Assembly: GCA_020740775.1 (NCBI GenBank)
Contig: JAHEWK010000045.1
Span: forward strand, 124,001 to 188,000
Reading direction: 5' to 3'
DNA: 64,000 bases
Origin: Ilyonectria destructans
Taxonomy: Eukaryota; Ascomycota; Sordariomycetes; Hypocreales; Nectriaceae
The position numbers and the translations under genes were made by a program. Under the pieces are notes generated by a model. The model was not told the DNA's origin. It was given only the letters and a program-made list of their open reading frames with translations, and did not search any database. Positions within the stretch are counted from its first letter, which is position 1. Every line of letters begins with the position of its first letter. Shown here piece after piece: positions 21,026 to 32,560 of the stretch.

Positions 21026-22205
21026 CGGGTCTAAATAGATATTTATATAGAGCAGAGTGACTGCTTCAGCAGTGCCATTCGACACTAGAAGCCGCCCATA
21101 CTTATTTTGAGAGACAAACATTTCCTCTAGCGATTAGCGTAGCATAAAAGAATGGCGATGTTGGGTTGTGAAAGGCCAGGTACCTGAATCATGTCGTGGG
21201 GGACGACGGCATATAGCGTTGGCTTGAGCATCTCCTCAGAATCCGGGTTACGGTGGCCGAGACGCAATTCCAAAACGGAGGCGGAGTGGGACAGTAACGG
21301 TCTGGGAACTTGGGTCATCTTGCACTCCGTCACATCAGCACCTTTCGCGTTAACATGTCCACGAACACCGACAGTACCTCAATCCGCCTCCCAGCTCTCA
21401 GGGAACATGAGAAACCGCGCGCCGACGCGTCACGTCGCATCCCATGCCACAATTGTTGAGACTGCCACGTTCACGGCCCAGCCTCGGCTTCCAGAATCTC
21501 CACCCGTTTCCAGGGTGATGTGGGTGGCTAGTATAGGCTTCCTTGGTGCCAGGGGTGCGAAGCAATGTGTGGAAATGCGGCTTGTTCTCCGCCCTCTATT
21601 GACTTCCATCCGCATCCATCACGCCTTAATCGCGTCGCGTCACGTTGTCTTCGGGTTTTACCAAAAGAAGCAAGGTTGGAGGGAATCTACGTCAGAGCTG
21701 ACCACTATGAACTGCGCTGATGCCTGCTCACCCAGCGGGAGAGCCAACGCTGGCGGGGTTCACCCGGCTCCCCCGGGTCGCGTGATTGGCCGGAGCGCCA
21801 GAGCAAAACGCACATTTTCCCTCTATGCCCAAAGCAAAGCGGGGTTTGGGTGGCGTCAATAACGTTTTTCCAGCCCGCCTCATCTCGTTATCTGTCCAAT
21901 ATCAATCGGCTAGCAGCCACAACAGCCACAACAGTCACTCGAGCGATGGTTTTGTGGCTGACATTGCAAGTTGATTGGAAACCGATAATCCAGGGCTGAT
22001 ACGGCCAAGGCAGTAGAGAATCTTCTCCTACTTTTGGGCTGCCTGCATATAATTGCTGCCTGACGTCCAGTACGCCGCCACGGCGGTTAGACGTGAAAGG
22101 CGGGCAAAGTCCCAGCTCCAACCAGCCATGCATGCTCTTCAATCCTCTTGACTGCCATCCACTGCAAATATCCCTCCGACGCGAATTGCTCCCTTGCGCA
22201 CCAAC
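21026..22205. other. Upstream region of the NACHT-ankyrin gene
   Basis: About 1.2 kb. A 223-codon ORF at 21191-21862 has no recognisable domain and biased composition, so I do not call it. Contains a 78-bp repeat copy (21873-21950). Confidence 0.45.
21873..21950 (+). repeat. 78-bp direct repeat, left copy
   Basis: Begins gcccgcctcatctcgtta and ends gagcgatggt; it matches 26200-26277 with three differences. The pair brackets the NACHT-ankyrin gene. Confidence 0.75.
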
Positions 22206-24982
22206 ATGGCAGACCCACTGTCCATCGCCGGAAGCGCCGTCGGCGTTATATCGCTGGGCATCACAGTTGCTCAGGGATTGTTTGACTACTACGCGGCATT
22301 TCAAGACCAGAAATCTGATGTTGCCCACACGACCAAGAAGCTCTCTCGCCTTCTCGAGTTGCTTGAGAGTTTGCGTCAACTCGAACGACGCCAATCCCAA
22401 GCCGACGACCGTGTAATACTCGCGAAGATGGAGACTTGCATGGAAGATTGCAAGGAGCTCATCCGAGACCTCGAGGCAGAGCTGAACAAGTTCAATCAAG
22501 CCCCTCACCAAGGCACCATGGCGGGACTTCGCGCCGCTGGCCGCCGCATCGCGTATCCCTTTCGACAGAGCACACTACAGAAGCTGGATGAGGACGTCGA
22601 TGACTTCGTGTCCTGTTTATCTCTGGCAATGCAATTACTGCAGCAGAGTGACATCTGCAGAGTGCGGGATGACATCGAGGACACCAAAGCGTTGCTCGAC
22701 CTAGCAAGAGCTACCCAGGTCTCTTCGGGTATCAGAGAATGGCTCAAGGCTCCGGATGCCACGATCGGCTTCAACGAGGCTGTCAAGAAGAAGCATCCTG
22801 GCACAGGACTATGGTTCGTCAAAGGTCCGGACTTCACGGCATGGCTCGAGAAGCCTGGTTCTTTCCTCTGGCTCGTTGGCTTCGCAGGATGCGGCAAGTC
22901 TGTGTTGTGCTCTACAGCCATTCAGTTCGCCTTTCGACATCGCCGGGCGAACATACGTATTGGCATAGCCTTCTTCTTCTTCACTTTCAATGACGAGAGC
23001 AAACAAGACGCGTCTGCTATGCTCCGTGCCCTTGTACTACAGTTGTCAAGCCAACTTGACGACAACCATACCTTTCTCTCGCGGCTGCACGACAGCTACC
23101 GCAACGCCTCACCGCCAGATCCCGCTCTCATGGACTGCCTCCATCAGCTCGTACGGGCGTTTGAAGATGTGTACATTGTCCTGGACGCTCTGGATGAGAG
23201 CCCGAGGGATAAGCACCGCGAGGCCATGCTGCAGTGTTTGGCCGAGCTGCGCGCCTGGTCCGAGCCCGGCCTGCACCTCATTGTCTCGAGTCGAGATGAG
23301 GTCGACATTCGCGAGGAACTAGGCGCGCTGCCCGAGGAGACAATCAAGATGAAAAATGATTCTGTTGATCAGGACATTGCATCCTTCATTTCTGAGCATC
23401 TTCGCAACAATCGACGGCTTCGGAAATGGGACGAGCATCATGCTCGGATTGAGACCGCACTCACCAAGCGAGCCCAGGGCGTGTAAGGCCAACCTACACT
23501 GAGCCTCACAAGCAACCACTGACCCAAGACAGATTTCGCTGGGTAGAGTGTCAATTCAAAGCGCTGGCCAGCTGTCCACAGAGCGAAGACCTCCTCGAAC
23601 AGCTGCTCGATTCCCTGCCTCAAACGCTGGACGAGACATACGAACGAATGCTCAGCAATGTCCCATCAACTTCCAGGGATTATGCCCGACAAATGCTGAT
23701 GTTGCTCTGCTGTGCAAGGAGGCCTTTGACGGTAGCGGAGCTCGTCGATGGAATCGCCGTCCAACTTGGTGACACGCCAAGGTACAATCCGAAGCGACAA
23801 CTCAAAAACATTGACGCAATTCAACAAGTTTGCCCCGGGTTCACCGAATTGGATGTGGATCCCAACACTTCAAAGGCTACCGTACGCATCGCTCACTTTT
23901 CCGTTCGGGAATACTTGGAATCCGAGCGGATACGGGATTCAAAGGATGGCGTCTTATTCAGCGTGAGACAGCAATACGCTGACGCCCAGATGGCGTGTAT
24001 TTGCCTGACTGTCCTGCTTGAACCTGGATTCGTGACGCCCGCGTCGACGCTGCTGCGGCAAGACAACTTTGCATTAACACGCTATGCTGCTCGGTATTGG
24101 CCGGGCCATTTCCGAGATGGTGTTGAAAATCCCCAGACGGACCTTCAAGTTCTCCAGCTTTTCAAAAGCAAGGAAGTCTTCTTCAAAAATTGGGTTACAA
24201 TATGGAATGTTGATCACGATTGGGGTGAGGCACCTCGCGGGAAGATTCCAGTGCCGCTCTACTATGCTTCACTTCTTGGGCTTGATTCAATCATGTCTAT
24301 GCTTCTAGATGACACAACTCTTGCTGCTTTACCTCCTATTGGAGATAGATGCTACGCAGATAGTTTACGACAGAAACCGGAATCGTTTGGAAGCAATGAG
24401 AATACCGTTCAGATGCTGCTGGAGAAGGGTGTAGACGTCAACGCCAAAGGTGGGCGCTACGGAAGCGCTCTACAGGCGGCATCGGCAAAAGGATACGACA
24501 AGATTGTTCAGCTGCTACTGGAGAAGGGTGCAGACGTCAACGCGAAAGGTGGATCCTACGAAAGCGCTCTACAGGTGGCATCAGAAAGAGGACACGACAA
24601 GATTGTTCAGCTGCTGCTAGAGAAGGGTGCGGATGTCAATGGGAAAGGTGGAGAGTACGGAAGCGCTCTAGAGGCGGCATCAGAAATAGGACACGACAAG
24701 ATTGTTCAGCTGCTGCTAGAGAAGGGTGCGGATGTTAATGCGGAAGGTGGCCACTACGGAAGCGCTCTAGAGGCGGCATCAGCAGGAGGACACGACAAGA
24801 TTGCTCAGCTGCTGCTGGAGAAGGGTGCAGACATCAACGCGAAAAGGTGGCCACTACGGAAGCGCTCTACAGGTGGCATCAGAAAGAGGACACGACAAGA
24901 TTGTTCAGCTGGTGTTGGAGAAGGGTGCGGACGTCAACGCGGAAGGTGGAGAGTATGGAAGTGCTCTCTCGTGGGCTGCTAG
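22206..24982 (+). CDS. STAND protein: fungal N-terminal domain, NACHT, ankyrin repeats
   Basis: Exons 22206-23482 and 23533-24982; the 50-bp intron (gtaagg...gacag) has a ctgac branch site. ATG 22206 gives MADPLSIAGSAVGVISLGIT, the usual opening of a helical N-terminal domain of fungal STAND proteins. NACHT follows: Walker A GFAGCGKS at about residue 230, Walker B VYIVLDALDE, and a winged-helix region with FSVREYLE. Then comes an ankyrin array (core YGSALQAASERGHDKIVQL). The unspliced-looking end is artificial: an extra A at about 24840-24844 (gcgaaaagg where sister repeats have gcgaaagg) shifts the frame after GADINAK, adding 44 alien residues. Role: probable NLR in non-self recognition. The shift may be real decay or a homopolymer error. 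Confidence 0.8.
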
Positions 24983-25685
24983 GAACTGAAGGGAGGCGGT
25001 AGTTAAGATGCTTCTCGATACGGGCAAGGCCGGCGTCGACTCGAGAGATAAGAACGGCCGGACGCCTCTCTCGTGGGCCACCGAGAACGGACACGAGGCA
25101 GTCGTCAAGATACTTCTCAACACGTGTAAGGTCGACATCGACACGAGAGATAAGAACGGCCAGACGCCTCTCTCGTGTGCCGCCGAGAACGGACACGAGG
25201 CAGTCATCAAGATATTTCTCAACACGGGCAAGGTCGACATCGACTCGAGAGATAAGAACGGCCGGACGCCTCTCTCGTGGGCCACCGAGAACGGACACGA
25301 GGCAGTAGTGAGGATGCTTCTCGACACAGGCATGGTCGACGTCGACTCGAGGGATGGGGACGGTCGGACCCTCTCGTGGGCCGCCGAGAACGGACACGAG
25401 GCGGTAGCCAAGATGCTTCTCGACACGGGCAAGGCCGACATTGCTGCAGAAGATGCATGTGGGTTGACTGCATTGCAATTAGCTGCCTTCAATCGCCATA
25501 CAGGGATGGAGGAACTGCTCATAGCACGGAGGGCCCCGATTGTCCCGGACTTCTACGGTCTGCAGACCTTGTTTCAGGAGCCTACAGGTATAGTCGAATG
25601 TGCTGCTGTGGTCTCTGAACGCATCCTCATTCAGCCTCCAGTATCACACGAACACGAGCCGCCGAAAGTCGCCAAGGATGTTTAG
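24844..25685 (+). pseudogene. Out-of-frame continuation of the ankyrin array
   Basis: After the extra A, the correct frame continues GGHYGSALQVASERGHDKIV to SWAARN, meets TGA at 24987-24989 where sister repeats read NGHEAVVK, then runs on in the same frame as a second repeat type (core ENGHEAVVKILLNTGKVDID) to a stop at 25683-25685. A non-repeat tail of about 80 residues ends it. One insertion and one in-frame TGA thus cut off the last six repeats. The TGA is not a RIP-type change. Confidence 0.7.
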
Positions 25686-26199
25686 CCGTGCATGACTCGA
25701 GCGATCAACCTCAGCTCGTGCTTCCGTAGATTCTCAATGTATTAGCGTTCCTTCAACATAAGTATTAAGTGTCGAGACGCGAGAAATGCACTGCTTTTGA
25801 TCCAAACCTGACGTTGGCAAAGTTTTAGCGAAGGAGTACTACGGAGGGCGAAAGATGAAGCCGGGGCAATTGCCATTCCACGCCCGGTATACAATGCGGA
25901 CGAACTTTACCCATGAATTGTTACATGGTGACGATCATTGTCGCGTCAAAGCTGTGAGCATCCCTCTCCTTCTTGTTCTCTTCGCTCGGCGTTGCAGTCC
26001 CTGGGAGGACATACCCTCGTTGATTAGCCACCAGCCTTATACCGTTACATATCAAGTCCGTTGAGTAATGGGTGTGCCCGAAGACCCAAAACCTCACACT
26101 ATCCCATCCATCCTGACCCGCCAGATTGGTCGCGAAGGCGCATGTCCATGGGTTCTCAGTATGCTCTGGCCGAGATGTGGCCTCCACACTGGGCGCATG

Positions 26200-26277
26200 G
26201 CCCGCCTCACCTCGTTATCTGTTCAATATCAATCGGCTAGCATCCACAACAGCCACAACAGTCACTCGAGCGATGGT
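26200..26277 (+). repeat. 78-bp direct repeat, right copy
   Basis: Matches 21873-21950 with three differences, same orientation. Directly followed by the element at 26284. Confidence 0.75.
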
Positions 26278-26283
26278 CGACTC

Positions 26284-26507
26284 GTTCCTAACTGGCTTCG
26301 GCCTCAGGCAGGAGCGGGGCTGCCGCCTTCTGAACAGCCGAGGTATGAGCGTGGATGCGCGAGAATCCGCGGGCTCCTCACTACAGTCTGCCCGAGCTTG
26401 GATACGCGAGAATCCGAGGGTGTGACTTGGTGGGTTCTCCTCTTTTTGGTGGGAGCGCTGGAAGCACTGGCTCAGAGCTGTTGCTCGCTTTACTTGGTAG
26501 TGGGATT
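26284..26507 (+). repeat. Palindrome-bearing dispersed element, copy with two palindromes
   Basis: Aligns end to end with the reverse complement of 38462-38745. Holds two 20-bp imperfect palindromes (26351-26370, 26399-26418) where the other copy has three. Shared tail ctcctctttttggtgggagc. Non-coding. Confidence 0.7.
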
Positions 26508-27036
26508 ACGGCTCGGACGGCCTTAAGGCTTGGACGTATGAGTAGGTCTTTGTGAGCGGGATCATCCTCTTCTTGGCCAGCCAGCGCAACGATTCGGATT
26601 CACTTTATAGCGACCTGCCTGTTGTGTGCGGCGAAAGAAAGACATGGAGCCAGCCGTTCCTCCATAAGAAGCTCCGCGAACCAGATATCTTTGGCGAAGG
26701 TTGAAGAAGCCGTACATTGGTTCACATCGGCGTGATGACGGGAGATTGCAGATGTCTACTGACGTAATCGAGTTGAACTACATTACCGTGTTCGTGCTCA
26801 AGTTGATTGAGTGTCTCTAATAAGTTCCACATATTAATTCTCCCTGATAAAACGAAAAGGTTACAGGTCATATTGAAAGGTGTGAGTTACATGTGTCTGT
26901 GAGGAGCACAGCTCATTACATGTATCCACATCTCTGCCACCAGCAGATCGGACCATCTTAGTCATACGGTCTCAACACTCCCATAGTGTCTAGTTTACTC
27001 TCGGCTTGACCCGCTCGAATCCCTTCTCTAGATCCC

Positions 27037-27093
27037 TCCATCCGGTCAAGGCGGATTCCTCTCTCAAGCGCAATTGGTACATTTCGCACATGT
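27037..27093 (+). repeat. Dispersed 57-bp direct repeat, copy 2
   Basis: Identical by eye to 5606-5662. Confidence 0.75.
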
Positions 27094-27392
27094 AAAGTAT
27101 TTCGTCACATACCCCAGTCTACTGCCCTCCTCGCCTGGGACTTTTTGGTGAAAGAGATCAGACCATCCGCTCTGAGTCTCCGGCCATGCGAAAAGCTTAA
27201 TCGGATCACAACAATCATTGAGCTATCTGATGCCTATCTTTCGCTTTTTAGAATTAACCGATATATTATTTTAAAGTCTTCTGCCCACTTACTCAAGTCA
27301 AGGGTAGCCTGTCAACGCTCCTATCCATACATCCGCCGTTCTCTTAGGGTGCTGAGGGCCATAAGGCTGAAAGCTAGATACTGACCTATAGC

Positions 27393-27644
27393 CAGCGCTC
27401 GCAATAGTCCAGACCGTTTAGACTATTAGTCCAGACTACGCTCGCAACGTTCTATCAAATTCAATTTATTCAAGTCAAAAGCAATTAATACCGCATTCTG
27501 ACTGGTGGGAATAAAAATTGACCAATCGGATGCTCGTATTTTTTGCTTTTGACTCGATTGAATTGAATTTGATAGCAGCGTTGCCACGGGTGACGGTGTA
27601 GTCTGGACTAATAATCTAAATGGTCTGGACTATTGTGAGCGCTG
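27393..27644. mobile_element. hAT-type MITE, copy 1
   Basis: 252 bp. Ends cagcgctcgcaatagtccag and its reverse complement (TIRs of about 44 bp, few mismatches). Perfect 8-bp target duplication CCTATAGC at 27385-27392 and 27645-27652. A second inner inverted pair (atcaaattcaatt...gaattgaatttgat) makes the element a strong hairpin. 8-bp TSDs and cag...ctg ends place it with hAT elements. Confidence 0.88.
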
Positions 27645-27760
27645 CCTATAGCTATACAGACGTAGAACGGTAGAAGTAATTAGGATGGGCAGACACCTCG
27701 GAGCCAGGTTCTGCTAGGTGGTAGTGCGACCCGCCTCCTGCGCATAGTCGATGATGCCAG

Positions 27761-27900
27761 GGTTGGAAATCGATCGACTGATCGATTTGATCGATTCGAT
27801 TAATCGATTCGATTTCGATTTCGATCGATCGATCCAACCTGTCAATCGATCGATATCGTATCGATCAAACCTCCAATCGATCGATTTGATCGTCGATCAC
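27761..27900. repeat. CGATCGAT-rich palindromic tract, copy 1
   Basis: Starts cagggttggaaatcgatcga, followed by about 130 bp dominated by overlapping ATCGAT and GATC words. The same opening and composition recur at 40241-40388. Confidence 0.7.
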
Positions 27901-28658
27901 CACGTCAAGACTCAAACGAGCAATGCATCCAGGGTCGCTTTATCGAGGAAGAAAATGGCTGGAAACGTATTCGCTAGTAGATCGCTATACTCGTGGTTTT
28001 TATGGGCTCTACCCACAGCTGCGATGATGATAGTATTATAGTGAGGTTGATGAAGGCAGTGTTAGATACGCAATGTGTATTTAAGATAGATTAGGGATAG
28101 TCAGATGGATGTGGATGAAATCTTCTTGATATTATTGATTGTTCTTGACTCTCGTCTCCTCTTTTCTCCAGAGCGGGGTTTTATCGTCATCTTACGCCCC
28201 TTAACCAGAAACACGGGTATTTTAATGTCCCTCTAGAAGAATGACGTCTTAATGCATTCCCCAGTGTCGTAGACAGCGATGGAGGCCCAATAAGCGCATA
28301 TAATAGAGATAATGAATGAGCCTTGTTTTCTACATAGGGAATCGTGCATAGAGCGCCGTTTAGTACGTGGGAGCGGAGCCCCTATTGTGGGTCTGCTCCC
28401 GTTGGTCCTCAACCAATCATATCTAGCTACCTTACAACAGCTAAGTATTGGAAGATGACCCTGTATTACGAAACCTCTGATAGATTGATATCCTGACCTT
28501 AGTCAGAAACTATTAGTTAAATCCCGACTACCTCTAAGAGCTGAAAATGGATAAAAGAACTTGTGAATAGTCTTAAGATACTTACTAAAGCCTTTTTACT
28601 TCCCTTATATACTTTTCAATCTACTTTCTTTCTTTATTATTGCTGTATTAGTCTTATA

Positions 28659-28808
28659 AGTTGTTGGCCTCGTCGTCGACTCTGTGTCATGCAACCAATC
28701 AGAATTTTGCAGTCAAAACTAAACCGCATTCGATTTTCGCAGTCAAAGCTAAACTAAATTAGGAATAGTGTAGCTACAGTTAGCACCCAAACCTCTTTCA
28801 GTTCTTAT
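28659..28808 (+). repeat. Copy of the sequence upstream of the AT-hook gene
   Basis: 150 bp matching 43586-43766, same orientation, ending ttcagttcttat. Has two units of the 31-bp word containing gcagtcaaaactaaaccgca, against three in the other copy. No AT-hook ORF follows here. Confidence 0.75.
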
Positions 28809-29251
28809 TCAGCCGAAGTGTGACGGTCAAGGTTCCCAACGTAGTAAACCGTAACCCGATTGGTTTATGTTGGCAGTTGTGACGGGGCGTAGCGTGCTGA
28901 GCGTAGGGCTTCGTATCACGTCTGATAATGTCAAGAAGTATTCTTGAGTAATCAAATTGTATTGAAAAGCTGGAGAGCTATCTAGACATAGGGGAGTGGG
29001 AATGAGTGAAGCTATATATACTATTCTGGTTTGCTTGGTCGATCGTGGTCGAACGCGCTCTTGTTCGACCTGTTCGATCGTTTAAGGTTAAGGTTTCACT
29101 GGAACGATGGAGCGCGAGGAGCGATGCTCCCTCGATCCCATCGTTCCTGTCGCTCCATCGCTCCTTCCCTGATTCGCCCGTGAGGCTGACTCATCAGCCT
29201 CCCCGCACCGTTCGGATCTCAACGGTGGGTCCAAGGGTTTCGCCACGGCCC

Positions 29252-29560
29252 TCAGCTTGGGTCGTGACACAGGCCCATGACGCAAGCGCGAATCTGATTG
29301 TGGGACGGAGCGTATCCCAGAGACTCCTGACGAAGAATCCAGAAAACCAATTTGTCTTCTTGATTCTTGGATAACCGTTGACCAGGCTGGATTTGCTCTT
29401 TTACGGGTGTCTGGCCGTTAAGTCTGTCGATTAGAGTGGTTCGAGGCACGCCGCGTCGCTGAGCCGCCTGAGGGGGTGAAAAGCCATTATCGGTGACATC
29501 CAATATAGCCTCGGCCATGTCGTCTTCTGTATATTTCCAACGAGGCCGAGATGAAGGCAT
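29252..29560 (-). pseudogene. Pogo/Fot1-type transposase, N-terminal fragment
   Basis: From ATG at 29560: MPSSRPRWKYTEDDMAEAIL, then a psq-type helix-turn-helix (GFSPPQAAQRRGVPRTTLID) and a CENP-B/Tc5-like second HTH (LSKNQEDKLVFWILRQESLG). Homology fades near 29265 and stops follow. No DDD catalytic domain remains, so this is a DNA-binding half of a Tc1/mariner-Pogo transposase. Confidence 0.8.
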
Positions 29561-29859
29561 TTTGATCGTGTTGTGAGAGACTAGCAGGAGTAATGTTGAG
29601 AAGGAGCGGTGAGGAAATTGGGGGTTGAAGTGGTGATATTTCCTTACCACTACCCACATATATCACGTGCCCCACTCAACAGTATGAGAACGGAAACAGA
29701 AATTTCAATCAATTCTATACTTGATAGAAGCAACTGCTCTCAAATAACTTTTATTCTGGTCAAACTGTGTGTAAATGAAAGTGTTGAGTTTTGGTGGTGG
29801 AATTTTTTTTTTGCCTGACGAAAGGGTGGGGTTGTCGAAAGGGTGGTGGTGCATGGTAC

Positions 29860-31435
29860 TTACAAAGAAATGCCATTTAGAATGCCCAGAACCTTTTCAA
29901 TGTACCTCACACCCACCGTCACTCCGTCCTCGTCCTGGAATTCTCGTTCGTCACCAAAATCCAAGTTGTCCTCGTCCAGACATGTCAAGCATGTCTCGAC
30001 TACCTCGCTGTATTTGGTACCCATCTTGGCCCTCAACACGTTGCTACGGCTAAGAGTAACTAGGTGCTCCTTTAGTATATTGGGACTCTTAAGCTGCGAC
30101 CTGTCTTTAGCAAGTCCAAGAGCTGTCGACGGCTGTGCGGTCCCGTCTGGTTCGTAAGCAACAAACGACTCCCACAAACCAATCTCCAGAAGGCATACTC
30201 CGAGGCTATAGATGTCGTGCTGCATCACGTAATAGTCGACGTTGTTTCCCTGCCGCAGCGGATGTCGGTACAGATTGGTCTCCCACTTCATATCAGTCAC
30301 TGGGTATGTCCTCCCATCCGCGTTTCGGATGACCTGGAATCCAACTAGGCATGCCATGCTCGGGAGTCTCCCCTTCTCCGTCTTGCTGAGGCTCAGTATC
30401 GTCTCGGGACGGATATTCTTATGTACGAACCCGTACAAGTGAACGTAACAGACGGCGTTGACAAGCTGTTTCGCCATCTCGAGACGGTCGGAAAGCGAGT
30501 CATGGGCTTGGCCCGAGAGCAGCAGTTGCCGAACACTGCGAATGGCCGTGTATCCCTCTGGAACCCGGAAGAGGAAGGCCATACCGGAGGTCTCGGCCTG
30601 CCGCACGACGCCCTTGCAGTTAAAGATCCCGAAGGTGAAAGGATCCGAGTCTCGAAGACGACGCGCAAACTCCCGCGCATCTTTCGACTTTACTGCCCCG
30701 TTGGAGACTGTGTCGACGATGAGCCGTCTGGAGTCTCCTGGACGCGTAGCTACCAGGGCCGTACAGGAAGGAATGGCGTCTTTGTTGTAGCTTTCGAGCT
30801 CTTCTTCACGGATAAAGACGCTCTGGGTTTCTGCCGAGGGCTCTTTAAACGCTCGACGAAACTTCCGGGCTACCATGAACTCCACTGCAACTGTCGGTCC
30901 GGTTTTGATGAGATTGTTAAGCATCACGTCAACGGTCGGAGGAGCAAGTTTGATCAAGTGAAACCAAGAAGGCTCGTATCGTCTTTGCCAGGATTCCAGT
31001 TCCGTTATGGTCTCCTCAAGGCAATCTTTCAGACGCACAAACTGTAGCTTTTTCGCCATTTCCGACATTGGGCGCTTGGCAAACTTTGAGACTTTCTGGG
31101 TAGCATCATCCAACTTGGCCCGGAGGATGCAAAGAGTTTGCTGTTGAAGATGTTTGTGCTCGTCGGCCATGGTGCTTTCTAGCTCCTTGGTCACCTCCAG
31201 CTGGCTGAGAACTCGTGACCAACAGACTTCAATCCGGACAATTATCTCGTTGAGCTTGGTGCCGGCTTCCTGGTAGTCCTTGCATGCCTGGACTAGAGCC
31301 TTTCCCCATCTGGTTTTCGGTGGTCAATCCTTACGTCTATCGGTTCTATGCATAGAGTAATGGGCTGGATACTTACTTCATGCACACGTCGATAGTCCCG
31401 GCAAGGCCGACGATCCCAAGAGCGAGCTCAGCCAT
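29860..31435 (-). CDS. HeLo-like N-terminal domain plus pseudokinase (MLKL-like layout)
   Basis: Exons 31435-31377 and 31309-29860 around a 67-bp intron (gtaagt...accag); 502 residues. ATG 31435 opens MAELALGIVGLAGTIDVCMK, followed by about 150 mostly helical residues with a conserved KWGKALVQACKDYQ stretch, the style of HeLo/HeLo-like domains that precede fungal kinase-like proteins. From about residue 210 a kinase fold is visible but disarmed: the catalytic loop reads HKNIRPETIL (no HRD Asp) and the DFG site reads VGFQ. DIYSLGVCLLEIG marks the F-helix. In MLKL a pseudokinase restrains a four-helix bundle that breaches membranes, and fungal HeLo domains do this in HET-S. A cell-death executioner role is therefore an inference from architecture. 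Divergent from the kinase-ankyrin gene. Confidence 0.75.
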
Positions 31436-32560
31436 TGAGTACTGAAACCTTGAAGTCTTCGGTGAATATTTTGAAAGTCGTGCTTAGGCGAAAGTCCGGG
31501 GTTTGTGGAGTGCCATCACCTAAATCAAGGCCACCACCGAAACCATCAAAGCGGGGGAAACTGAGTGGTAAATCTGAAGCATTGATTTGCGAATAAGAAA
31601 GCGCATGGACCACTGGTAATTAACCGCCAATCCTCATCACCCACAATTTTCTGGAGCCCATGTGCTGTTGCAAAGGGTGTGATGGAGACGTTGGGGGCTT
31701 AACGCTAGTGGGTGGCTTGTTTGGGTGAAAAGTTGTAATGGCGCTAGTAATCAGTCACACGGGGCGTGAATCGCGTATGCCTAAGGCCTGCACAACTGCG
31801 GCAATTTTGCGATTGGTCAAGGCTTTGGGACGCAAATAGCACCCCAAGAGCGACAAGTCTGCAAAACAGTTCCACAAAAAATCACACGACCATTTCAGGT
31901 TAACCCCGAAAGGCAGAGTGTCCATCAGAAGACGGTACCTTCTGTTGCCCGCGACACTAGAATGTCAGGAAATCAGTTGGTAATTGAAACTCTTTGCTAA
32001 TATTGACACCGCATGTCAATGGCCGTTTCAATGAGGCTGTGTAAGACGGTGGTGGCTGGGTCAAGCTAACATGGAGATTATGCAAGCCGATCTAAATGGG
32101 GGATAGCGCTGAGGAGCCGGAAGTAGCTAGTGAGATTCACAGCCTGGTATTCTCTGCATACCCAGAGCTACTTTCTTAGCAGGTAGCTCGCTATGGCCCG
32201 AACATATACGGATCACCGGGGATGGTGAGTTTGTTGAAGTCAAGTTCCAAGGAATTCCACGAAGTATCAAACAAGTCTCCTAAGCCTCGCTGAGGTAGTC
32301 CGAATGCCTGGGAAGGGTGCTTGGCTGCTGGCACAATGGATCCGCTGCCCAACGTGTTAAGCAGTACAACCATTTAATGTAGAGGTACAGTGACAGTCGA
32401 ATCTCATGGAGGGTATAAAGTACTGGCTGAGGTTTGGACAGGGCTAATCCTGCTAGTGATGGTCACTGCAGTCATTTAAGGTAGAGTTCTGTCCACTTAC
32501 CCCTTGTAAGTAACCCTTAAGATTCACCCAGCACCGAATTCTGTGGAAATACTTATCTCA
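31436..32560. other. Divergent intergenic region between HeLo-like pseudokinase and kinase-ankyrin genes
   Basis: 1.1 kb with no convincing ORF and no repeat noticed. It must hold both promoters. Confidence 0.5.

Larger units (their letters stand above)
25686..27392. other. Intergenic, repeat fragments only
   Basis: No supported gene. Contains the right copies of the 78-bp (26200-26277) and 57-bp (27037-27093) repeats and a palindrome-bearing element (26284-26507). Confidence 0.5.
27645..29251. other. Intergenic: GATC-rich tract, AT-rich LTR-like sequence, repeat copy
   Basis: No gene. Contains the CGATCGAT-rich tract (27761-27900), an LTR-like start at 28059, a 150-bp repeat (28659-28808) and a hairpin at about 29101-29149 (ggaacgatgg / ccatcgttcc). 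Confidence 0.5.

Noticed and set aside
21191..21862. 223-codon ORF upstream of the NACHT-ankyrin gene
   Set aside because: No domain, odd composition, overlapping ORFs on the other strand of similar quality.
28059..28440. Second LTR beginning tgttagatacgcaat
   Set aside because: The start resembles the LTR at 20804, but no matching tctaaca end or target duplication was found.
29765..29862. Extra intron and last exon for the HeLo-like pseudokinase gene (gtaagt at its stop, cacacag near 29770)
   Set aside because: Would add only about 15 residues without any recognisable motif; TAA at 29860 is a normal end.
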